Shown piece after piece: positions 9,723 through 24,200 of a stretch of 64,000 bases of DNA. Each line of letters opens with the position of its first letter. Within the stretch, counting starts at the first letter, position 1. The stretch is taken from NCBI RefSeq assembly GCF_901000735.1, contig NC_081541.1:20063841-20127840 (forward strand), in the 5' to 3' direction. A model generated the notes under the pieces. The model was not told where the DNA came from. It worked only from the letters and a program-made list of their open reading frames with translations, and searched no databases. The DNA comes from Corylus avellana (taxonomy: Eukaryota > Streptophyta > Magnoliopsida > Fagales > Betulaceae). A program made the translations under genes and the position numbers.

Positions 9723-11172
9723 CTCCCTTCCACAAAATCTCACTCACAATCTCACTTAGCCTTTTCCTTGCCTTCAATCAAGAATTCATGATTGATCAGT
9801 AGGGGGAAAGAGAAGTCAGATTATATTAAGAAATAAGAATATATGCTGCTTAATTATTACCAAGAGTGCCTTAGAATATGCAGTGCCAGGTAGGTTGGTT
9901 GGAAAATAATTGTAACCCTTATCTAACATGCAGTAATTCTCCTTCAACTTTTCTCTATATTTTCCTTCCAACTGACCGAAGATAGAAAGAATTCCCACAT
10001 CGAAAGAGAGCTGTGGAGGATCAAGGAGAGATATGCATATATTAGAAAAACTTTATCCAAAAAAGTTGTATTTTAACTTACTTAGAATATTTAATTGAAA
10101 TTAGAAGTGAATGCTCTACGACGTCAATTACCATACAACAGTCGTATAGTAATGTATTAAACAAATACTTTGCCGGATTCCCAAGTGACGAATCGTTGAA
10201 TGTTTTGATCAATATATAGGACTCCTCTCATAAGACTCCTTTCATGTCCATATTCATTGTTTCATGGGATTCTAATACAATTGAACCAAGTGGCCATATG
10301 CCTATATGGTTAAGATAGATTTTTTATTAGACAAAGGTTTTCCCAAAACCTAGCTATGTACCCCATGTCAACTAGGCATTTATTTTCAAAAACTTTCCTT
10401 TAAAACTAACTTGAGTTTGTGAACGCATGAATGGAGTGATATATATACATATAAATATATATCTATTCTAAAGAAGATTTTATAAAACCAAAAACAAGAA
10501 ACCCTAAACAAAGAGTACCAAATTGCCGCCCATCTCTTTATTCTCTTATTTTCTCAAAACTCTTACCTTCCCTCATTTTTCTCTCAAGAACCCTAGCATT
10601 CTAAACACTGCACGCAGCCGTCTCTCTATCTCCCTCCTATTTTATCATTTTATCTTTTCAAGAGCACCAGAACTTAGCACTACCCATTCTTCTTCAAAGA
10701 AAATCTACGACTGTCTCTCTCTTTCTCATTCTTTCATTATTCAAGAAATACCAAAACCTATAAATAACCATTATTCCTCAAGGAAATTTACATATCTTTC
10801 TCTACCTCTCTCTCCAACGCCACATACTACACAAGGTTCTCAAAACATTTTGTCATCTTCTCCAATTTTCATCTCCCACTTGAGGTAAATTATTTAATTC
10901 ACCCTTGTTGATTTCTTTTATGCTTTCAATTTAATATGCAAGTATAATTGTTGTTCATACTTGTACTATGTCTTGTAGATGAAAAATCTACACCATACCT
11001 ATTATTGAAAATACTATATGGGATATGTCTCTACGTTAATACAACAAATTTCAACTTGGGCCTTTATTTTCCGTACCTGTAAGAAATCAATATTTCATAT
11101 AAATATATAAATATGTTTTTATTGCTTTTGACTTGTCAACCACCATGTTCATGACCTTTCTCATGTCACCTT
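9723..11172. other. Non-coding region with a CT-rich tract
   Basis: No gene is supported. 10510-10890 is rich in ctctctc/ttctc and open in one frame (MPPISLF...), but its composition is that of a pyrimidine-rich 5' leader rather than a protein. It is preceded by alternating ata/tat sequence near 10441-10466. Confidence 0.4.
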
Positions 11173-11373
11173 TTAATTTGACATAATGACATGAAAGAAA
11201 TCTGGGGGGGGGGGGGTGTTGTAGCCTTGTAGGGGTAGGTGAGTAGGTGCCCCTATATATGATTCCCAAGTGGAACACTAAAATCGAATCCTTTGGACTT
11301 TGGAGGAGGAGGCATGAAAACATTGACTCGTATCCATATACATTAATTTGACATAATGACATGAAAGAAATCT
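11173..11373. repeat. 31-bp direct repeat flanking a 139-bp segment that starts with a G run
   Basis: The segment ttaatttgacataatgacat... (31 bp, identical) is at 11173-11203 and 11343-11373. A run of about 13 G follows the first copy. This could be slippage or an insertion flanked by a long duplication. Confidence 0.65.
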
Positions 11374-11624
11374 TTTAGTATTAATTGATCATCCTAATGA
11401 AACAAATTTAATACCTCGATCTATCATTTCTCATTAAAATTTAGTATCCTAGTAATGTAGAATTCCATATCAGTGTTTAATACAATCTCTGATGCCATCC
11501 TAATTTAATACAAATTTAATACCTTCTCTGATGCCATTTGAATTTGAATCGTTAAGTGACGTATGTATACTTGACCTGTTAAGTTGGGTACGTATTTGAC
11601 GCCAAATGCTAAGCGAATCCGTTG

Positions 11625-11800
11625 ATATATTTTATTTCATGTGCAGTATACAATTTTTATTAACTCTTTTAAGCGGTGGTACACTTGGTGTTATGATATC
11701 ATTTTGGATATTTTATTTCATATGTATGGTACAATTTTTGTTAACTCTTTAAGATGCTATGCACTTTGTGTTTATGATATCATCATTTTGGATTTAGATG
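11625..11800. repeat. Degenerate tandem duplication, period about 80 bp
   Basis: attttatttcatgtgcagtatac... at about 11629 and attttatttcatatgtatggtac... at about 11708 share their order, including acaatttttRttaactcttt and ttatgatatcat. It is non-coding and lies upstream of the CCA-adding enzyme gene. Confidence 0.55.
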
Positions 11801-12125
11801 TCTTATGAGATATGAGATTGTATATATGGATTAGATATGTATTATGAGATATGTATAAGATTGTATGAGATTGATGAATGGAGAAAATATTTATGGATTA
11901 TAAAAATAGAACAATAGAACCTGATTTGTCAAATGAACAATGGAACAAATTGATCAAGAGAACCTGAGTGAGAGAGAAATTTGAGCACCGAAGAATCTAA
12001 GATGAAGGTTTTGCAGAGAAATTCTAGTTATGCTCGATGATGCAAAGAATTTTTTAGTGTTTTTCTTATTTATTTTAGATAAAAGTAGAAATTGTGGTCT
12101 AATAAGTGACATTTGGTTAGGGAAA

Positions 12126-12164
12126 AAAATGCACCGACATGACCCGGACACGTCGGTGCATTTT
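12126..12164. promoter_or_regulatory. 13-bp perfect inverted repeat just upstream of the CCA-adding enzyme start
   Basis: aaaatgcaccgac (12126-12138) and gtcggtgcatttt (12152-12164) flank a 13-nt loop, ending 45 bp before the first ATG at 12210. An ATG inside the left arm (12129-12131) would open a 16-codon upstream ORF closing at TGA. It could act as a leader hairpin or a palindromic factor site; no function is shown. Confidence 0.45.
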
Positions 12165-12209
12165 GGATTCAAAACTTGAAGCATGCCTCCGTTCCAAGAG
12201 CAGTAGAAA

Positions 12210-15200
12210 ATGATGAAAATTGCCTTACGATTGCAGCCCATTCTTCTTCTCCCTTTCCCAAATTTCCGAATCCCCAACCCCTCCAACTTCCCAAACTTTT
12301 ACACTCCCCCCAAAACCCAAACTCAAGCCCTAGGTCTCTTGCATTGCAGAGTGATGGCGACGGTGAAGGAGAGGATTGAACTGACTGAGACCGAGAGGAA
12401 GATCTTTGATAGGCTTCTCAGCTCTCTTTGCCACTTCGGTCTAACCAATCAGCTCCGGGTCGCCGGCGGCTGGGTTCGCGACAAGGTCGAGCTCTTTGGC
12501 TCTATTTGTTTTAGTTTTAAAGCTGGAAATGGAAGAATAGAAGAACCTTGTGAATATTTTTTGAAGTTTCGGTGTTTGGGTTTTGAATTTGTTTGCAGCT
12601 TTTAGGGAAAGACTGTTACGACATTGACATCGCCTTGGACAATATGATGGGGAGTGAATTTGTTGAGAAGGTCACGGAGTACTTGCTGTCTACTGGGGAA
12701 GAAGTGCAAGGGGTTGCGGTTATTCCATGGTACCTACAAATTCTAATTGCTTTTCAATTTTTCACTGCTTTGTGTTGTAAACGATACTTTACAAAATATA
12801 TTTTTCTTTTTTATATCCCTCTACAATCATACAATGGAAAGCACTTTAATTCTCCATTCTCATACTCTAAAAACAGAGCAGTAATATGAATTGCATAATT
12901 GAGTATAAGTATTATTTCTATCCATTTGTATAATTTCAACAGTGGAGTGGAACTCAAGATTAGTCAGTATGTATATATATACATATGCATATACATATAC
13001 ACACATACATGTTATTTTAATAACAACATGTATGCCGTAGTTTAATCAACGGTTTAGATTGAATCTTAAAGTTGACTTACTTTTAGAAGTCAACTTTAAG
13101 AAGCTTTTAATAGGAGAGAGAAAATGAAGAGATGTTTTAAAAAATTCAATATTGACCGTTGATTAAACTACAACATACATGCTGTTATTAAAATAACAGC
13201 ATGCAAGCCGAATCCACATACATATATATATATAACTTGAAATTATATTGTTATGATTTGTTTAAATTAATAAGTAATATGTAATTTAAATATGCTTTTA
13301 TGTATTACATGCTCTAATTAATAACAGTAAGTGTTTATATAAAAATGTTCATTTTACCAATATAAGCGATTTCCTGTTATCAAGAACAGCTGTTTCCATC
13401 TCTCAGGTAAGAATCCCTATTCCTCAAACCGCAGGAATAGTTATTGCACTGAGTGCAATCAGACAACTGAAGCTCTTGCATTACATGTTCTATTCTGTGT
13501 ACAAATGTACCCTAACTTTTCCAATAACGGAAGCGTCTGTTCAAATACAAAGAAAACATGTCACAGTTGAAGTAAGCAATCCCACCCTAACACTCATAGA
13601 CTATAGTTGAGGTGTTGCTGCAAATGCTGGCTCTTGAGATAAATTCCTGCTTGTTGCACATTGAACATTGACGATATATCATTCCCTTCACACAATTGAG
13701 CGTATATTAGATCTGGTATACTTTAATTTTCACTTTGTTCTCTATAATTTTTGATGGTGCATGGTATAATGGCTTTCTAGATTTTTTTGTTCGATAAGTA
13801 ATAGAAAAATTTATAAAAAGGTGTAAATGCGCCCCTACATACACAGGCAATATACAATAAGAACACCTAACAAGTACAAGCAAAAGAAAGACCCAAACAA
13901 CCCAACACCAAATTGATACCCAAAAGCCCGAAGACCCTAAAACTTGAAACCCATAGAACACTCGCCATTAAAAAACATGAACCTTTCCTTTCACTCGCTA
14001 GAGGATGCGCCTGTATTATCATAATTCATGGAGCATTCTAAGTTTAAAAGCTCCCTTTTGCTTCTGGACTTAAGAGTAGGCACCCTTTTCCTCTGAAAAA
14101 TGATCCACCAATGGCTGTTAGGAGAGCCAAGTTCTGATCCTCAAACCCCTCACACAAGAACCCCACCACCAAACAAATGTCCTTCAATTATTTTTATTGT
14201 TATTGTTTTATTTTATTATAACTCAGAAGAGATCCCAGTTCTCTGATATGTACTTTGCTATTGTATATCCATGAACGCTCAACTTTATGTGCTGGGTTAT
14301 GGACTCCATTGTAGAATAACTATATCCTTAACCTTACAAGTTAAACTTTTGAAATTTGTGTTTTGTGCTATCAAATTAGTGGTCTTTATTTATACCTTCT
14401 AACCTTGATTTTCAGCAATCCTGAGCAGTCCAAGCATTTAGAAACAGCAAGGATGCGCCTCTTTGATACATGGATTGATTTTGTAAACTTACGGTGTGAA
14501 GAGTATAGTGATAATAGCCGCATTCCTTCAAAGGTATATGGTTGCCTCAGCAATTAGTAACCTTGTGCATTCATTTTTGTGTCTAAAGGCTTAAGCTTAT
14601 GGATAAGTGGATATTGGATTATAACCAAGAGTTGGTATACATTCTGAATATTTTTTTCTCCCAGACTAAGGAGAGTGATGAATTTTCCTCTTGCTTTGTC
14701 ATAATGGTTTTATAGGTTTTAGGCACTTTATGGATAGTACTAAACAAACCATCTGTCAAATAGGTCAAAGGTGCATGAATGGTTTTTTTTTGGATATTGT
14801 TTGATATGGTATTTCTTTAGTCAGTTTGCCCATGATGGGCAGCTTTTACCATGTTTTAGAAAAATCTTTTGGAAGTTTGCAATAAAAAGTTTTAATGGGT
14901 TCATCATTTGCGTAATGAAGAGATCCATTTTGCTAATTTCTTGGCCTTAGATGGGGCCTTATTTGGGAGACTTTCACTGGCAATTTTATGCTTTATTGAT
15001 TTTGTGTTATCTTGCTTTTGTACTTCTATTTCTTTTAATTTTGGTACGAAGGTGCCTTAAACTAATGAGTAAGGAAAACAAAGCGCACGGTGGGAGCCGC
15101 TTGCAGCGCCCATGATAACGTGTGCAATAATTTATGGAGGGGTGATAGGCTGGCCAAGCGCTTTCTTACTTTGTAGAACTTGCTTGTGAAGGCCTCCCAA

Positions 15201-18200
15201 TTACCCATAAGAAAGAAAGAAAGAAAGTGTGGTACGAAGGTAGGGTCAGCATATGTTCTTATTCTTCTCTTTTTTCTACACTTTTATAGTTTTAGTTCTC
15301 ATTTCTTGGGTTGCTACCCACCTCAAACTATTTCTGTTTAAGTTTCAGACAAATTTCAGAAAAGAAGTTGAACCTTATAGATTAATAGATAGATGTTATT
15401 AGGCGTTCCTGGAGGGATGACTTATGGATGATATCTATCGTTACAAAAAGGTAGAGGACTTGGTGATTCATATTTAAAGTACTGCTTGAGTAAGTTGTTG
15501 CTTGCAACTTAAGTATTTTCAGAAGCAAAATTGTGCCTTTCTCCTCCACTTTTTCAGTATGCTTTGTTGGGGGTGCATCCTTGCTAGCATCTTTTACTTC
15601 ATCAACAATCAAAGTCTGGTATGCGATGTCTTTCTGTGAGTGAAAAGGGTTTCTGCTGTTTATAAAGCCTTGCCAAACACCACATTGGGTTGTTTGATAT
15701 CTGAAGTCTTTTATTCACCGCACCCCCTCCTTTTTTTCTTCTTCTTTTTGTGCATTCTCCTGTTGGGAACTTCTTTTAGCCTTTTAGCCTTTTATTTTAT
15801 TTTATTTTTTATTTATTTATTTATTTTTAAAATTTTTTAAATTGATGCCAACACAATCATACACCTATTATTAGAAAATGGATATTGTGTCGAACTTTTC
15901 CTTTTTTAATGTCAATTCCATTGTTGGCTGTCCCTTTGAAAACACTAGTATTGTAAAAGATCATTTGAGAGAATAGTCCAAATTCATGCTTGTGGGAGTT
16001 AGTTATCTGGAAGAAAAAAAAGGCTAACATGCTTTGCTGTTTTCTGTATGAGATGGATTCTTTGGAATGGTGCTTGAGTAAAATATCCATTTGCTTGGCT
16101 AGTGTTTCTTGTGTACTGTTATTTTCTTCCTTATCTCTCTCTCTCCCCACTACCCCCTATATGTGTGATTGTGTGCACACCCACAAACATATTTTTGGAG
16201 CCCTTTCTGTTGAAATTGTTGAAAGATTTGTTGATTACATATTCAAGAGCATGAATATAAGGAAATTTTTTCTTATGATGTGCGTTGCCAATCACATAGA
16301 GAAGTTGCATGGGGATCTTTTATGGGTTGGGCTAGGTGAAGAGTTCAAATTCACTTGGTGAGTTGGTCTAATGTTTGTTCTCAGATTTCTGAGGGAGGGT
16401 TAAAGGTCCAAAACTTGCTTTTGTTCAACTGTGTTCTTTTGAGGAAGTGGCTATGGTGCTATATGCTTGAGAGAGAGGCTTTGTGGAGAATCGTAGTTGT
16501 GTCTAAATATGGCAGCTCGTGGAGTGGGTGGTGTACTAATGAGGTTAATGGGTCATATGTAGCGGGGTTTGGGGAAAATATCAGGAGGGGTTGGGGCGAG
16601 TTCTCTTGTCATACCAAATTTGAGGTGGGAGACGACTTCAATATTAGATTCTGGCATAACCTGTGGTGTGGGGATCAGGCCCTCAAGGAAGCTTATCCAG
16701 ATTTTTTAAGTATTGCTCGCGTTAAGGTGTTTCTGTGGCAAATCATATGGAGTTTTCATCAATAGAACGTAAGCTTTACCAGTGTGGCTTATGTTTGGGA
16801 GGTGGATGTCTTTGCTTTATTTTTTAATTTATTGTTATTCCTTTAGATTGGGTCGGGGAGTTGAAGACAAGCTTTGCTAGGTCCCCTCCTAGACGGGTGT
16901 GTTTGACGTTAGCTCGTTCTACAACATCCTTGTCCCTCATGATGGTTCTGCTTTCCCTTAGAAATGTATTTGGCTTAATAAGGTTCTCTTAAGAGCGACA
17001 TTATTTGCGTGGTCGATTGCCTTAGGAAAGATCCTTCTTTGGATAATCTTAGGAAGTGTCATGTCTTGGTGGTTGATTGGTTTTGTATGCGTAAGAGGAA
17101 CAGGGAGTCTTTGGATTATCTTTGTTTCCACTGTGAGGTCGCTAGTGCTTTATCGAGTGTTATTTTCAATCGTTTTGGGTTGTCTTGGGTTATGCCTAGG
17201 CAAGTGGTAGACCTTTTTACTTGTTGGAGAGGGTTATGTGGCAGCCCTTACAGTACAGCAATGTGGAAAATAGTGCCATCTTGATTTTGTGGTGTCTTTG
17301 GAGGGAAAGAAATGATAGAAGCTTTGAAGACCGAGAGAGGATGATTGTGGAACTAAAGTCTTTCTTCTTCAGTATTCTTTACCTTTGGACAGCTGCTTTA
17401 GACTTTCCTAATGTAATTAATTTTCATGTTTTTCTTGATCTTTTTTCCCCTTCTAGCTAGGTGTCTTTCTTGTATACATCCAGTGTATTAAGGTTGCGTC
17501 TCTTCGTTTCCTAATAAAATTTCGATTACTTATAAAAAAAAAAGGATGTATAAGTGTACTCGAAATGAGCATTGTCTGCTTCTCTAGGGCATCAAATTAT
17601 CCTCTTTTTTTTTTTATTTTTATTTTTATTTTTTTTAAAATAAAGTTTACTTTTGACTCACAGCAAAAATTTGGCACGGCAGAGGAGGATGCATACAGAA
17701 GGGATTTAACCATCAATAGGTATCTTGACTTCTTTATCCTAGTTCTTTCTCAGCACTCAATTTTTTACAGTAATTTTATATGGTTGATTAAGAAAATTGT
17801 GTTCTTAGTGGGCGATATTACTTCAATCCACAGCTTGTTCTACAATATCAACACTGATTCAGTTGAAGATTTTACTAAAAGAGGTTAGTATAAATTTTAT
17901 TTGCTTCTGCCTTTCTTTTCCTAAACTACCCTGCCCACAATGTTACGTGTAACTTTTGTGTTATGGCATTTGTTATGTCACTGCAGGCATTGCAGATCTA
18001 AAATCTGGGAGGATAGTGACCCCTTTACCTCCAAAGGATACTTTTTTGGATGATCCATTACGAGTTCTTCGAGCTATTCGTTTTGGTACTTGTCTTTATT
18101 CCCCCTCCTCCCCCCGCGCCTTTTTTTTTCCCTGAGCGCTTGTATTTTCTATTATTGTCTTTTCCTATTTATTTCTTGGAGGCAAATTTTTTCTCCTTTT

Positions 18201-21200
18201 TTTTTTTTTTTGGTTAAAAAAAAAATCCTCCGTCAAGTTCCATTAGCTTTTCAAAAATGCATACAGTTTTTGTCGCTCAACATACAAGCTAGTATCAACA
18301 CTTCCAAGAAATCCTATTGTTAAACCACTCAGCTCTCTCCATTGGAACAATTTTTCTGATTAATTATGGTAATTGCTTTTCTTTTATCTTGTTAGAAGAG
18401 TTATTAGGGTTTGTGAGAGTTATTAGGGTTATGGGTATTTTGCTCATTGTTATATCTCTCAAAACCTATATAATAGTAAAGAGCTTCCACCTCTTCTCTA
18501 AATTTTTCATGCAAACTACAACATATCTCAACGCTGCTACCACTTCCTTACCTGTTATCCTGGCGTCCTTGCAGTTGCAGGTTAACTTATGTGCCTTTTT
18601 TAATGTTATCTTTTCGCATGGGCTTGACCTACATTCCTTTTGTTTTCTCCTACATTGTAGCACATTCATGACTATACGAAAATCTTTTTGGTTGAATGCC
18701 TTTTTTTCTCCTTTCATTTTTGTACCCAGTATACATGTAAGTTTGTTTTGTAGCAAATGTTTGAAGTGTATAAGCTTTTTGATAAATTTCTCAATTGACA
18801 CCTACATCTGGGGCAATGGCTCAATTGGAAGTTGAGTTAGGTGCATACTGAGAAAAGCAAGAAGTGCCTCCCTGAACAGGCCTGCTTCATGATGCCCCTA
18901 GTCAATGCCCTGGGTGTACATTTGACATCAAGAGACTCCAAATTTATGTTCTTTCCATGCCTGCTTTCTGCAACATTGTTTATTTTTTCATTTGTGGTCA
19001 TTTAGGTGCAAGATTTGGATTCATATTAGATGAAAAACTAAAGGAAGCTGCTTCCTGTGATGAAGTGAAAGATGCTCTTGCTGCTAAAATTAGCAGAGAA
19101 CGTATTGGAGTTGAAGTATGTGTATTATCTTGCATACTCAAGTAGCTTTTGAATATTTATACGTCTCTGGGAGTACAATTTGTGCTTTTTTATGAGGGAA
19201 GTCATATTTTCTGAATGTACCATAAACGACATTGTTCATCACTTCCAATAATTTCTTCTTTATGCAGATTGATCTCATGATCTCTGGAAATCAACCAGTT
19301 AAAGCAATGACCTACATTTGTGATTTAATGTTATTTTGGATTGTCTTTAGTCTTCCTCCCAAGTTTGAACCTGCGAAATCAGAAGGCTGTGATAGGTATT
19401 TGTTTATTCTATATATTTTCAGGTCTATTTTTGGTAATTTTCTTAGCAGATAACTTTGTCTCGGATGAAGTAAAATTTAATAGACTTGTAGCTCGAATAA
19501 TTGTCTATTTTACAATAAATTACCACTTAATTTTTTCTATGCTTGCAACATTAATAATGATGAAAGAATACCTTTGAACTTCTTTAGGTACGAGGACGAA
19601 TATAAGTTTAGATAATGCTTCTAAGTTTGAGACTCGAGTGTAGATGGAGAAATAAATAGAAGTGTGGAAACTAGCCTTCCTCCCAAATATAATTGCATCA
19701 TACAAGTCCTATGCATTTTTTATTATTGATGTACTACTTGATTTTTTAGTTGTAGTAAAGTTTTTTTTTTTTCCTAAGCAATAGTATAGTTTATTTAGAA
19801 GAAAATTTCAATTTATTATCTTGAGTTTGAGGCTTGATTAAATAAGTCCTTAGGATTCTAATTTGGTAAATAGCTCCATGCATTTTACCTGTTTATTTTT
19901 TTATAAGTAATTTAATTTTATTAGAAAGCGCAAATGGGCGCAATCAAAGTATACACCCAACTAAGGAGAAGAAGACAACTCGAATTCACAAACTCTAGGA
20001 ATTAGAAAATAGAGGACTATTAGGATTTAGGAGTAGCCATCCAAACATTGAGGGATTTGAACATAATGGTTTTTAACTTTATCATCGAGCTCTCACATGG
20101 AAACCATTCTCCAGACTTCTATATTATAGTGGCTTCCAAACTAACCTCTCCAACCGGCCAATAGCTTCACCACCTGTTGGAGTATGACCCACTCTATCCC
20201 CAAAAAAGGAAAACCAAAACCCATTCTAGCCACCTCATAGTGGAGCATAAGGTGGTCAATGGATTCTCTGCTCTTCTTGCATATACAACACCAATCCATC
20301 ACAATGTCATGCCTCTTCTTTAGGTTATCCTAAGTTACTATCTTTCATAATGCAGTCATCCAAACAAAGAACGCCATTCTCATAGAAGCCTTATTTTTCC
20401 AAATGCTCTTCCTAGGAAAGGGAGGGGGTGTAGGGTGGGTAAACACCTGATAAAAAAATTTGACCTTGAACCTCCACCTTTTGCAAAGGGTCCAACACAC
20501 TATTCTTGCCACCTTGGCTCAACCTGAAAGAGTACAAAAGATTAACAAATGAAGTTACCAACTCCACCTCCTAGTCATACACTGATATGATAAAGGTGAC
20601 ATTCAACTATAACAAGTCGTTAGAAACTGCACATGATCCACTATTGAGACCTCCTTATAGTGAGCAATTGAAAACAACACTGGGAAAGCTTCCTTCAAGG
20701 TTCGATCTCCAAACTATACACCATGCTAAAACGTGATCCTAGACCCATCTCCCACCTCACAAATCTGGAGAACTCCCCCCCACCATCCCCTCTTAATGTC
20801 TTTCCATACCCCCGACACCATAGGACCCATATACTGCACTAGAGCACCACCCGCTCCCCAAGTTGCCATATTTAACTTCCACAACCGATCTCTACAAAGC
20901 CTCCCTCTCTGTGTCATAGCGCCATAACCACTTACTCAATAGAGCTCGGTTAAACAAAAGCAGGTTTCAAACCCCCAAACTACTTGAGGAAATTGAGGTA
21001 CAAATCTTAGACCTACTGGCTAGATGGAATTTGAACTCCTCACCAACTCTATCCTGTTGAAGTTTCTAAATACGGTTTGCAACTCCAATAAGGATGGGGA
21101 AGAGGGATAAAAAATTAGGCAAATTAGAAAGAGAGCTTTTAATCAAAGTGAGCCTGCCACCCTTAGACAAATACAGCCTCTTCCAAGTAGCCAGGCGACA

Positions 21201-24200
21201 TTCCATATTTTGAATAAGCCCATCCCAAATTGATTTTGCCTTAAATGAAGCCCCCAACGGGAGACCCATGTACTTACATGCGCAAAGGGGACACCCTACA
21301 ACCCTAGATACTAGCAATTCCACCAATATCATCCATGACACTAGTGGGAACTAACTCTAATTTAACCATGTTAGTTTTGAATCCCAAGATTGCTTCAAAG
21401 CATAAAGAAAGGCAACGCAAATGATGGAGATGTTCTGGGTTTGTCTCTCAAAGAGTCAAGGTATCATCTACAAATAATAGATGAGACACTAGGAACTCGT
21501 AATTATTCCTGGATCCCACTGAAAAACCTGATAACAGCCCCCTATCCATAGTGGCGGGCAACATTCTACTCAACACTTCCATAACAACAACAACAAGCAA
21601 AAGGGATAAAGGATCCCCCCTGCCTCTGGCTGTGAGAGCTATTAAAGAAGTTGGAAGGAGTTCCATTAATCAAAACTGAGCACCGTAGAACTACAATGAG
21701 CTAGCCATTTGTACAATTTCTCCTCAAAACCACATCTCCTCAATAGATACAACAAGAAGCCCGAATCAACATGATCATATGCCTTCTCAAGGTTCAATTT
21801 GCAGAGTACACCTGGATCTCATGATCTAATTTTGTTGTCAACACATTCATTTGCAATAAGGACTAAATCTAGAATCTGTCTCTCCCGGGTAAAAGCATTT
21901 TGAGACCTAGAGATTACTTTCTCCAATACCGCTTTCAGCCCCGCCCACAAGACTGATAGGGCGAAAGTTCTTGATATCCACTGCCCTAGCTTTCTTGGGA
22001 ATAAGGGGGATAAAAATAGCATTGAGGCTCCTCTCAAACTTCCCTTTAGCGTGAAACTCAAGAAAGGCATTCATAATATCTTCTTTAAGGATCTCCCAAC
22101 AAGATTGAAAAGAAAAACCATCAGGCCCAATGCCTTATCTCTATTCAGAGCTTTCATCACCTCAAAGATGTCGCTCTCCTCAAAAGCTCTTTCCATCTAC
22201 ATAGCCTCCTTAATGCTTTTTTTTTTTTTTTTGATAAGTAATGATGCATTAAAGAGCGCAGAGGGGCGCAACCCAAGTACACAAGAAGTATACAAGAGAG
22301 CGACTAAGTAGAGGAGAAAGAAGAAGAGAACATAAAAAGAAAATTAGGGAAATTGATCTCTAGGGGAGCAAGCCATCCTGCAGTTCGCATAAAGAGTGTA
22401 TACAAAAACAAATGAACAATGTCCTCAAGGTTTCTCGACGAATCCTCAAAGCATCTAGTATTCCTTTCCTTCCATAAGCATCACATAAGACACAAGGGAG
22501 CCATCTTCCACACCATCACGCTTCGGGATTTACCACCCGACCACCCACTAGCTAACATCTCCTTGATGCTTCTAGGCATAACCCAACACATGTTGAATCG
22601 AGAGAAGATTACATCCCACAAAAAGCGCACAACCCCACAGTGAAGAAAGAAATGATCTACCGACTCCCCTTCCGATTCACACATACAACATCGATTAATC
22701 ACAACAATACCTCTCTTCTGAACATTATCCAAAGTAAGGGATTTCCCAAGGGCGGCCGACCAAGCAAAAAACGCCACTCTCGAAGGAACCTTAGTGCGCC
22801 AAATACTTTTCCAGGGGAAATGGTTGGGCTCTTTAAGAACAAGCTTCCTATAATAGGAGCGAACCTCAAACTTCCCTTTTCTAGAAGGGATTCACTACAT
22901 CCGATCCTCTCCTTCCCCACGCAACGAGAGCGAATACAAGAGCGAGAGAAGGGAGGCTAAGGCCGTCTCCTCCCAATCATGAATTCTTCGAATAAAGGTA
23001 ACATTCCAATGAACCATACCATTTATACTCTCCCTGATATCCGCAATGGAGGCAGCCTTGTTGCTAGCTATATTGAAAAGGCCGGGAAAAGCTTCCTTGA
23101 GGGACATTTCGCCGCACCAAATATCCTCCCAAAAATTGACTTTTAGCCCCAAGCCAGGATCCAATCTGAAGTGACAGTGAAACGAACTCCAACCCTTGCA
23201 AATGTGTTTCCATAGCCCCACCCCATGCGAACCACGGGGAACTTTAGAGCGCCAACCACCCCAAAACACCCTATACTTTGCCACTAAAATCCTTCTCCAC
23301 CAAGCCTCTTCCTCATTGGCAAATCTCCACAACCATTTCCCCCAAAGATCTTGATTAAAAAACCTCAAACTTTGAATCCCTAAACCGCCCTCCGAAATCG
23401 GACTACAAACCTTGTGCCAGCTGACCAAGTGGATCTTGGGCTCGTCGTTGAACCCCCCCATAGAAAATCTCGTTGAATCTTCTCAATGGGATTCGCCACA
23501 GAGATAGGGATAGGAAAGAGGGACAAAAAGTAAGTAGGAAGGTTGGATAAAGTTCTCTTGATGAGGGTGAGCCTAGCCCCCTTGGACAAATACGAACGTT
23601 TCCAAGGGGCCAGCCTTCTAGCAATCTTCTCCATCATGTCTTCCCAAATAGCCAAAAGCTTGAAAGAAGCCCCTAGAGGAAGACCCAGATACTTCAAAGG
23701 CAAAGAACTGGGCCACAACCCAGAATGCCAGCCAACTCACCCGCCTCACCCGCACCTCCGACAGGGACTAAAACAGATTTGGCCCAATTTACTTTTAACC
23801 CAGAAATAGCCTCAAAGCCAATAAGAAGGGTTTTAAGGAATCTAATTTGGTCAGGAGCAGCCCCACAAAAAACCACCGTATCATCAGCGAAAAGAAGGTG
23901 AGAAACAACCAGCTCAGACTCTCTGGCACCCACATAAAAACCATTGATGAAACCCCTATTGATAGAAACATTAATCATCCTGCTGAATACCTCCATAACC
24001 AAGATGAACAAAAAAGGCGAGAGGGGATCGCCTTGTCTCACCCCACGCGAACTCTCAAAGAAGCTAGAAGGAGAACCATTGATCAAAACCGAAAACCGTA
24101 CAGACGATATACAATGTTCAATCCATAAGTACCATTTCTCGCCAAAGCCGCACCTTCTTAACAAGTTGAGTAAAAACTTCTAGTTCATATGGTCATAAGC

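Noticed and set aside
10523..10888. 121-codon ORF in CT-rich DNA
   Set aside because: Composition is that of a pyrimidine-rich leader; no recognisable protein features.
11902..11935. Match of about 33 bp to 1935-1967 (aaaatagaacaata.aacctgatttg)
   Set aside because: Suggests a scrap of the same hAT family upstream of the CCA gene, but it is too short to annotate.
15382..15612. 76-codon minus-strand ORF in intron 3
   Set aside because: No family motif, and it lies within an intron of the host gene.
18800..18960. Possible tRNA-like SINE head (tggctcaattggaag)
   Set aside because: No B box at the right distance and no target duplication or tail could be found.
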